DNA from: Massariosphaeria phaeospora
Taxonomy: Eukaryota > Ascomycota > Dothideomycetes > Pleosporales
NCBI GenBank assembly: GCA_011032825.1
Contig: JAADJZ010000011.1
Location: 434,001 to 498,000 of the forward strand
Reading direction: 5' to 3'
Length of the DNA: 64,000 nt
Positions 56,387 through 64,000 of this stretch are shown one piece after another. Position numbers and translations under genes: made by a program. The notes below the pieces were generated by a model, which did not search any database, was not told where the DNA came from, and worked only from the letters and a program-made list of their open reading frames with translations. Each line of letters opens with the position of its first letter. The stretch's first letter is position 1.

Positions 56387-58183
56387 TCAAGCAACCTCCA
56401 CGTTCCGAATCGTGCCCCGATGCAATCTAGCCAACCAAGTCTTCGACATGAAAATCCGAATGCTCTTCCCCCATACCATGAACACTAGCAACACCAGGTT
56501 ATTCGCGAGTAGGATAGCCGCGAAGATACCTGATATTGTAACCGCAAAGCCGCGCTCCAGGATCCAGTCCAGGAGGTAGATGCCCATGCCGAACGAGATG
56601 GCCTGTTTGCCCAGGTTCATGGCGATGAGCATTTCCGACGTGTTGGCCGAGTAGCTGTCGACGGCGTAGGCGAGCGTGAAGGAAAAGTAGAAGAGCGCGC
56701 CCCACTGGTCCATGCCCACGCCGATGAAGTAAGTGATCCAGTGCAGATTGCGTTCGGCGGCAAAGCCGTAGAGGATGATGCCCGCAGGTGCCATGAGCAT
56801 GGCGGGAAGCATGACGCCCAGACGCATTTCGGCTTCGCGGATGCCGTTGTTCTTGCGTGTCAGGTGCGCGGCGAGGCGGTCCGAGGAGGAGAGGAACGGC
56901 ATCGCTAGGAAGAAGCCGAGGAAGGTTGCAACTGTGATCAGACCGGAGTTGGTCACGCTCCAATTGTACGGTGGGGCGGTGATCTTGAGCGGGAAGGTGT
57001 AGTTGAAGGCTAGAGCTCCTAGGCCGATGTAGAGACCGAAGCTGGTGATGACCCAGAGGACTTGCGGGACGAGGAAGTAGGTGAAGGATCGGGGAATCAT
57101 AATCCAGAACTCCTGATCGTGATCGATGCCACTCCATGGCTTTAGCGTAGCTAAGAAAGATTTTCTCTCTGGAATTAATGGCGCCACCTCGGCGTGAGAT
57201 GCTTCGACAGCTTTGTCAGAGTTTGCGATAGAGGGAGGCATTGGTGTCAATGTATTCCGCTTGTATGCCGTTTCCTCGACGATGAAGAAAGCGGCGATGA
57301 GCAAAGCCATGGCAAAGGCGAACGTGACGTAGAAGAACAGTTGCCATGAGTAACCGCCAGCGAGCATGTATCCTGCATAGAGGGGTCCAGTTGATCCAAA
57401 GCAAAGCGCGACAGTGTAATAACCAAGTCTCAGGCCTCTTTCATGAAGAAAGAAGATGTCGTTAACGAGCTGCACAGGCAAAGCCTCGCATACTCCCGAC
57501 CCAAAGCCATGTATGATTCGTGCCGCCATGAGGCCCTCAAAAGTGGTGGCTTGCGATGCGCCAATCAGTCCGGCCGCAAACTGTATGATCCGTCAGCCAT
57601 ATCCTTCAAATTACGCTTCTATTTAAACTTACCAATACCAATGAACCCAACATGACAGGACGGCGCCCTATTTTGAGGTATAAAGGTACGAGAATCAATG
57701 AGCCTTGGACGATCAGCACAACAGCCAGCACGGCAAGAAACAGGGAAGCATACCAAAGCCAAAAGCAAGGTTCGGATAGGAAACGAGATCGGAGGCTTTG
57801 GTGGGTGTGATTTGGAAGAGCTCAGAATATAGGCCAATGTATACGGAGGGTCCGAGGAGCGCGCAATTCCCGAGGAATGAATACAAGGAGCAAATCAATA
57901 GTATCAAAGACTTTTTCGTGTTCGACCACTATAACGATATCAACATCCGGCACTCATTCCCCAATCACACAATACCTACCTGAAGCGGATCGTTCGGGTC
58001 TTCCGCAGGTACAGGATACAATGCTTGCCCATACGCGGTATCATCACCCTCTATCCATGATTAGCTTTGCTTGTACTTGCTCATACGCCACTAGGGTTGC
58101 ATCATACCAGCAATCCTCAAATTGACAGTCCCTGGCAGGTCTTCCTCATGTGCATGGCTGTGTACCAGGTGTGATGGAGCCAT
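56387..58183 (-). CDS. DHA1-type MFS transporter (HOL1-like)
   Basis: Five exons, 58108-58183, 57980-58050, 57754-57928, 57633-57703 and 56387-57580, encode 528 residues with all phases consistent. The N-terminus MAPSHLVHSHAHEEDLPGTVNL continues to DPNDPLQWSNTKK, the usual DP-x-NPLxW lead-in to helix 1. Joins restore FGFGSLILVPLYLKIGRRPVML (motif A region) and LVLFAAGLIGASQATT. ARIIHGFGSGVCEALPVQLVNDIFFLHERG is typical of this carrier group. A long central loop (TLTPMPPSIANSDKAVEASH) separates the halves, and six helices follow. By family it is a plasma-membrane proton symporter or exporter for an organic cation or amine; the substrate is unknown. Repeat copies A and B flank the gene. Confidence 0.93.
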
Positions 58184-59371
58184 AGTGAGCTGTCAAATCC
58201 AATTTCAGTTAGATGAAGTGGTACTGCCAGTCGCAACAAGTACACGGCGGGGCCAAGGCTGCCTTTCAAGTTCCCAGCGACTCCGCGAGTACCCCTGGTT
58301 CGCGGCGCGAGCTAAGCAACATCGGGAAGGGTAGATATTAACCGCTGCGCGGCGTAACCGGATGGAGGCAAAGTTCGAGCCGATCGAGTGATACGAGCAT
58401 GAGGGGCAGGTTCATTCGTGGGGAATCGGGGTGCAAGTTTCGTGGAGACAGGAGAGCTAGCAATGTGGCAGCGCTCTGGACCTGTGGAAGAAAGAGGAGC
58501 ATGGCGCAGACGGCACTCCTCACAGAATCCATTGCCGATAAAAGAGACAATAGGCAATCCTCTTAACAGTATAGGAGTTTCTAGGGTTGTGTAGACACTT
58601 TGCTGTTATCTTTTTAAAAAGGGGTGGATCTACTATACTAGGTAATGTGTCGGTAGGGCTCGTAGAGGTAAGAGGGTAGGTGCGCATCGGAAACAAATTA
58701 TGCCGGGGTGACGGGCGCCGATGTGGGGCCATATTGAAAGCTTGCCTAAAGGATGAAAAGGTACGGAGTAAGAAGACGTGCTATACCTACGTTGAGTCGG
58801 TTGCTCAAGGCCTCGTCAAGAGCAACACCTGAACAAGCATTTCCAGAGGCTAGAAGGGGGGATCTATGAGTTATCGTCCCCGTCCCTTCAAACACGATTC
58901 GTCTGTTATGTTTCGATGTCCCTCAGTGTCTTCAGGATGGGACGAAGCTCCTAGATAGAGTGATAGCCACGAAGAGCGACGCTAGACGCCATAGTAGTGC
59001 TCTATCTCAGTGCTTTGTGGCCCCAGTACTGTCGGTTGAGATGCGTGGGATGATCTTAGAGTAAGGCTGCATATATGTGAGACGAACAACTCAACCATGA
59101 CTCAATGCAGAAAGCTGTGCAGGTCGTGGCACTGTTCCGTAGGAGAGGGATTGTTCCGGCGGGTGTCTGAAGGATGATGGGACGCTACCCGTGGAACGGG
59201 GTATGTAAGCGCATAGCGCCAAGACGATCTAGCCTGTATATAGTTAGGCAAGCATCCTGGAGAAGTGATGCGGGCGCGGGCCTTCCGCTCTCACTCCTCA
59301 CCTCGCGAACCTTCACCACAATTTCAGTCTCTCCAACCAGTGCCTAATAGGGCCTGTATTTACCGTTCCAA
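58184..59371. other. Intergenic with repeat copy B and a TATA-like element
   Basis: Contains direct repeat copy B and, at 59235-59243, a TATATAG-like element followed by a pyrimidine-rich stretch (59280-59345) ahead of the ATG at 59372. Confidence 0.45.
58534..58650 (+). repeat. Direct repeat copy B (see 55714)
   Basis: Same orientation as copy A and about 2.8 kb away, upstream of the transporter start. The copies have diverged by substitutions and small indels. Confidence 0.6.
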
Positions 59372-59764
59372 ATGGAAGGAAGTTCAAGATTTGAGTTCAT
59401 TTCCGTTCGGGGTATGACGATCAAGACCCACCCCATCCAGCTACCGGCTTTGGACAACACTTCGAATACTATCATCCCGTTCTTCGGATCTGTTCGCACT
59501 CTGCCACCAAATTCAAACAAGTCTACCTTTTTCTATGCCTCATATGTAACTCTTCAGCTTCATCTGACCCTCATGGTTCGTACATACTCTCAGCAACTTA
59601 AACTCCGCGTCCACCAACCTATCACGCATCGTACTCAACCTAACTCCGTGCTACAGAACGTCGGGGTAGCCGTTGATGTTTCCTATAGTCTGGCAACCCA
59701 ACGCGGTGCGTGTATCCTCCGATTGAAACCGCGCCAAACAGATACAAGTCGCGACCGCCGCTAG
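59372..59764 (+). CDS. Doubtful orphan ORF with promoter-like upstream region
   Basis: A 130-codon ATG frame (starts MEGSSRFEFISVRGMTIK) with no recognised domain. The support is contextual: TATA-like sequence about 130 bases upstream and a C/T-rich leader. It could be a degenerate gene or the first exon of one. Confidence 0.25.
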   Translation: MEGSSRFEFISVRGMTIKTHPIQLPALDNTSNTIIPFFGSVRTLPPNSNKSTFFYASYVTLQLHLTLMVRTYSQQLKLRVHQPITHRTQPNSVLQNVGVAVDVSYSLATQRGACILRLKPRQTDTSRDRR

Positions 59765-61431
59765 CTTCAGCTATGCTCAACTCAATACGCGTCCTCACAC
59801 ACGACAGACCCACGGTCGATGTCACCTCAATGCCTGTAAGCGGTCTGGCACCAGGTTTCCATCTCATGCAACGTCGAGAGTTGCTCCCGAACGTCATTCT
59901 AGCTAAGGATGCCTTGCCATTCCACGCTTATCACACTCACCGCAGGCCACGATGGCACACAATCTAGCGGCGCCACTGTCACCACGCACGTGCTCTCATT
60001 GTGCAACCTCCAATGCCATCACAGGAGGGCTGGCTCGAAAGCACGCTCCTCGAGTTAGTTGGCAACGTATCGAACGATTAGATTTCTTATCTAGGAGATT
60101 CGCATCGCGGTTAACAAGTAACTGACTGTCGTGTAGCTTAGGCGCAATGTCGACCACCCTTCAAATATGCCTCCTTTCGTCGAAGTGCAGACCCATAAGC
60201 GAGTGTGCGACTCAACAGCAGATGATAACACATCGATTGGATCGCCCATTGGAGCTGGCATTGGAGCTGCCGTTCTTGTTAGAACCGACAGAAAAATGTC
60301 TACCTCAGGTCATGGTCATGCTGTTGTGTCAACATCGTGACCAGCTACCGTACGACCCCCTAGGATAGGTGCTTTCTTTTTGGTCCCAGTAACCATGGCT
60401 TCTGATTACAGTATGCTATACGTCCTGTCACATAGCGGCCGACGTCCGCGACGATCATGTCAAAAGTTACACGAAACGGTGTTGTCGCACAGCGCTACAT
60501 CACTAGGTTGATGCTGGCTCTCTTGGGCGGAATATTCCAGGACCTGTAGCCCTATCACTATCTGTATAGTGGAAAGAAGCGGTGACTGAAACGACCAGTC
60601 CGGGCGCTTACCTCTACTTTCCCGGTCCTTGGTATTCGGGGCGCTCCGTATACCCTACGCGATTCAGATCCCGAATCTCGAGTCGTCGTGCCCAAAATTT
60701 CCAAGCATTCGTGGGGAGCGGTCTTGCGAGTGGTAGGTCTGCGGCCAGTATGCAACATGCGTGGGGGCCCAATGGGGGAAGTAAAAATATTTCTATTCAG
60801 AAGGGTGTATGCGGGCGTTTACCGATACGCATTTACGCATTTTTACAGATCGCGATCAATCGCTGACGGCCACTACCTCCTACGGGACCCTGAATGAACC
60901 CAACATTTGGGCCCGTCTGTTTCAGATAATCATACAAATCACAGCATAGTGTATACACAGTATGAAAGCACCAAACTACGTGTTCACACTGTCAACCACA
61001 CGGATGCCAGTGCCATGTGGCTAAGGTTTTCCCACTTGGGCTATCCGCTGCGCATGATAGTCACGGGAAAGACTTAGTTGAGCTTGGGAAGATTTTCGTT
61101 GCCTATCGTTGGTTTATTTCCACTAAGGATTGGATAGCATCACCCGAAGCGAGGTCTCAATGCTGACTTCATGGTCCGGTGACTCCGTTATCGTGGGTTA
61201 GTCGCACAGTACTCGAGGTGTCCTTCACACGCAACCTCAATATGGATAGCCATATTGTCGGGTCGTTGACAGGTCTCGACATAAAAGGGCTCGTCTGCTC
61301 CTTCTTTCGTCAGCCCCTCGGAACGAATTACCATCTCCAATCAGCTGTCTAACATTGAATCTACCACGCAAAACTATCGAACTGCCATCATTCTAGTCCA
61401 GAGAGAGCGGAAGCTCAGCTTTCCATTCGCC
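59765..61431. other. Gene-poor region, promoter of the small Cys-rich gene at its end
   Basis: No gene recognised. CATAAAAGG at 61280-61288 followed by a C/T-rich leader precedes the ATG at 61432 by about 145 bases. Confidence 0.45.
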
Positions 61432-61858
61432 ATGGCGACTACAACATCTGGATATCTATCGCAGCCAACAACGTCAACTTCGTGCAGCACCAATTGTCTT
61501 CAGGGTATGCGTTACGAAACTTGTCCGGTGTGCCGAGGGCATCCTGGCATCGAGTGAGTTAAAGATACCGTCTCACTATGTTCCTTCGACTCTCCATTGC
61601 AGGACCTTTTATTTCATTGAAAAAGATCTCCCAGCCTATGCTTTCCATTCGTCACCCGGTGGCTCCTCCTGACATTATCTTCAATGTGCTTCTTTTCACT
61701 TATTGCCCTATTGGTAACTGTACAGTGTGTGACCACGCTCAATACTGACACACTGTAGAGCCCGCACGGGAAAACAATGCCAAGCCTGCCAAGGTACTGG
61801 TTGCATCAAGAAGCCCTGTGAATGTCGCACTCCAGGAGTGACCGTTAGAACTCCATAG
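61432..61858 (+). CDS. Small cysteine-rich protein with DnaJ-like CxxCxG motifs
   Basis: Two short exons, 61432-61553 and 61759-61858, with a phase-2 intron (donor GTGAGT, acceptor CTGTAG, 205 bases), encode 73 residues. A Ser/Thr-rich N-terminus includes two Cys (SCSTNC). CPVCRGHPG follows, and then, after the splice, CQACQGTGC and PCECRTPG. The two CxxCxG knuckles resemble one zinc site of the DnaJ cysteine-rich domain. No J domain or signal peptide is present. The splice joins two halves of the same motif type in frame, which is the main support. A TATA-like element lies upstream. The intron is longer than others in the window, so an extra exon may be hidden in it. Function is unknown; zinc binding is inferred. 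Confidence 0.55.
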
Positions 61859-64000
61859 GAAACTCTGGCCGACGTCACGATGCGCGCAGACAACCAGCAG
61901 TCAGCTGGTTCCCTGTTGCTGGCCTACACCCGAAAGCTACCCGACTGGCGTTGCAGGCTACGATGCACTCCCGCTTCGGCTTACGGTCACGACCGCATAA
62001 TGACGGCGGTCACCAGGTTCTGGACTACTGCGACCTTTAACGAAACTCGACGTTTTCTCGCCTTACCTTTTCTTATTTTCCTACCTTCTTCATACTACCC
62101 CTTTCAGCATTATTAGAGCACTTATGTAATATGCCCGGCTTGTGTATTGGCCGTCGGAACAGATGGACTCTGCTGGTCTTCTACCTCTTTCCTACAACGC
62201 CCCTACACTGAATTTGCCTACCAGCAACTTCTGTCCTCTCCGTCCCGTTATTCTCTCGTAATCAGTACCTTGGTTTCAGGAATCGCGCCTTTGCGAACCT
62301 AAACAACCCCTGTGGATGAAAAACTCAAAATACCTCCCTTCTCTACACTCCTTCAAACCAGTTCCCCAATATCTTATATACATTATCAGGTACCAACAAA
62401 CCATTGTTGATGACAAATATAACGATCCTACCTACCCATCACTGTCCCACACAAAAGCACGTGCTTCCTGTCTGCTCGGCCCAAAGCCCCGGGCCTGACG
62501 TTGTTCACATGACCCTAAAAGTCAACGCTTGGCGGTCAATTTATACAAGGCAATCTCTCCCAATCACTACCACAAGCTCCATTCCCCTCGGCAACAAAAC
62601 CCGCAACAATCCCAACGATAAAGACTTACCGGTCCCCGTACAACAAGCCACACAGTCCTTCAAATACCATGGCGAATCACACGTACCTGCCCCTGGCTGC
62701 GTAACTGCCCCCGTTACCTCGACGGCCCCCGCGCTTCATCGCGATCGAGCAGTCAAGGATCCTCGCCCGGTCCGATCTGACGATTCGAGTCGAGACCCTG
62801 ATTTAATTTATGATAAGGGAAGTCGGTATCGACGATAGCTGCGGGATCCCGGCGTTGTGCCTGGCTGTGTATAGGAGAACGAGCTGCAAGACGAGGCAGA
62901 CGTCAGCGGCCGGTGCGTACATACGCCGTGCAGGGATACGCAAAACCGTCACCGTTTCACAGATAAAAAAACACGGCTTCGTCCTGTTTCCTGGCCGCTA
63001 CGCCTCGGCCCGCACCGGACAAGTCCGCTCGTCGAGTCTTCACCGCCCAGTGACGGACGGGACTGCGCGCCCGGTAGATTAGGGCTCGGGACCCTTTTCC
63101 GGCCAGTAGTTGGTGGACACGCGGCTAGCTAGACGCTGCTGCGGTGGCTCGTGCCAGGTCGCCATGCCGCAACGGGGATGCCGGATATGCTGGTATCGGG
63201 CTGGTGGTCCTGACTACAGCGGTCAAGAGTATACCGCCGCTGCCGCGCGACTCGCACAGGGAGCACTGGAGTGGCCGGAGAAAGGGTCCGATGCGATGTG
63301 GGCGAGTCGGTAGTAGGTAGCGGTTTCAGGAGCAAGCACAGGCTCCCAGCGAGATAAACTTGGAGGGGGACGCTATCAGCGTCGGTGGGAAGGCGAGCAC
63401 GTGGGGATTTTACAACGACGATACGTCGGTCAGTTAACTTGCGGGAACTTAATGACCGAGGAGAGCTACAGAGTATAGGCATGCTGACCTACCGTAGTGT
63501 GCCCTTTTGCGTGTCTGGTCCTAGCACACATACGCAAACTGATAAACGTCGACTCGATTAAGCTGCGAGGCAGAGAATCATGTGTGGCGGTTCGTCGCAG
63601 ACACTCCCTACCATCCCACATAGCCATGCTATACCCTGAAATCCACCACACACCACACCATCCCACCCAACCCAACCCCCCTCCCTTACTACATCTGCAT
63701 ACACCTAAAACGCCGCGTTCACTCATTCCCCTTTTCTCAACACCACCCGCGACCCACCCGCGTCCCACATCTCCACATATGCGAAACACCAAGCACCGGC
63801 CACACCAGCACACGAACCCCAACTGCGGGCCCCAGAACACCCGCGCTGGGTGCCTCCAAAGTCAAATAATCAGGGTTTCAAAGGCAACGCCGGCAGCGGC
63901 GCCAGATCAGCTCATTGTATCCCGAGGGACGGTATTGGCGAGGGCCCGGGGACCAGTGCCTCGGGAGTGGGTGTGTAGGCACGGTATGCGGATGGTAAGG
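61859..64000. other. Gene-poor right edge
   Basis: 2.1 kb with only unrecognisable short frames, including one of about 110 codons from an ATG at 62509 rich in Pro, Thr, Asn and Arg. A C-rich low-complexity stretch (CCCACCCAACCCAACCCCCC) lies near 63655-63685. The last 100 bases could belong to the 3' part of a minus-strand gene beyond the window, but nothing proves it. Confidence 0.4.

Noticed and set aside
62404..62838. 144-codon plus-strand frame
   Set aside because: It does not begin with ATG, has no domain, and is compositionally biased; only noted within the gene-poor region.

Overview
The window looks like genomic DNA of a filamentous ascomycete (Pezizomycotina). The genes carry short introns of about 47-70 bases, usually with GT(A/G)AGT-type donors and CTAAC/CTGAC-like branch sites. 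Both strands are coding, there are no operons, and the gene families are typical of these fungi: a HET-domain protein, PTH11-like seven-helix proteins, DHA1 major facilitator transporters, Taka-type amylase and a giant DUF3638 protein. A dothideomycete is my guess only. All exon models come from splice signals and phase bookkeeping done by eye.

Left part (0-26 kb). A 5'-truncated low-complexity protein is followed by an epoxide hydrolase (4 exons), a zinc-finger-like protein whose N-terminus is built from a minisatellite, a secreted FAD-linked oxidase, a seven-helix membrane protein, an AhpD/carboxymuconolactone-decarboxylase-like protein, an orphan with an HExxH motif, a short-chain dehydrogenase and a HET-domain protein. 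Two decaying genes lie next to each other at 18-21 kb: a transporter fragment and a secreted propeller lactonase/cyclase. A proline-rich protein, a DHA1 transporter, a thiol/thiopurine methyltransferase and an OTU deubiquitinase follow.

Middle (27-46 kb). An orphan protein at 28.1 kb contains an intron-like 54-base insert that keeps the frame open. A repeat-rich locus at 29.6-31.1 kb has diverged duplications, an 88-base tandem repeat, a TATA box and a leader intron. Next is the 9.8-kb DUF6606/DUF3638/DUF3645 gene (about 3,200 residues), whose frame is interrupted at two homopolymer runs. A long gene-poor spacer leads to a DHA1-type multidrug transporter with a 16-base tandem repeat just behind it.

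Right part (46-64 kb). A secreted alpha-amylase, an alanine-rich orphan, a six-exon regulator that joins a SAM domain, an HMG box and a fungal transcription-factor domain, and a five-exon transporter flanked by two diverged direct repeats. The last 5.8 kb are nearly gene-free. The exception is a two-exon, 73-residue cysteine-rich protein with DnaJ-like CxxCxG motifs.

Nothing ties the genes into one pathway or a convincing biosynthetic cluster; most look like independent metabolic, transport and regulatory genes. I recognised no tRNA, rRNA, CRISPR array or intact transposon by eye.
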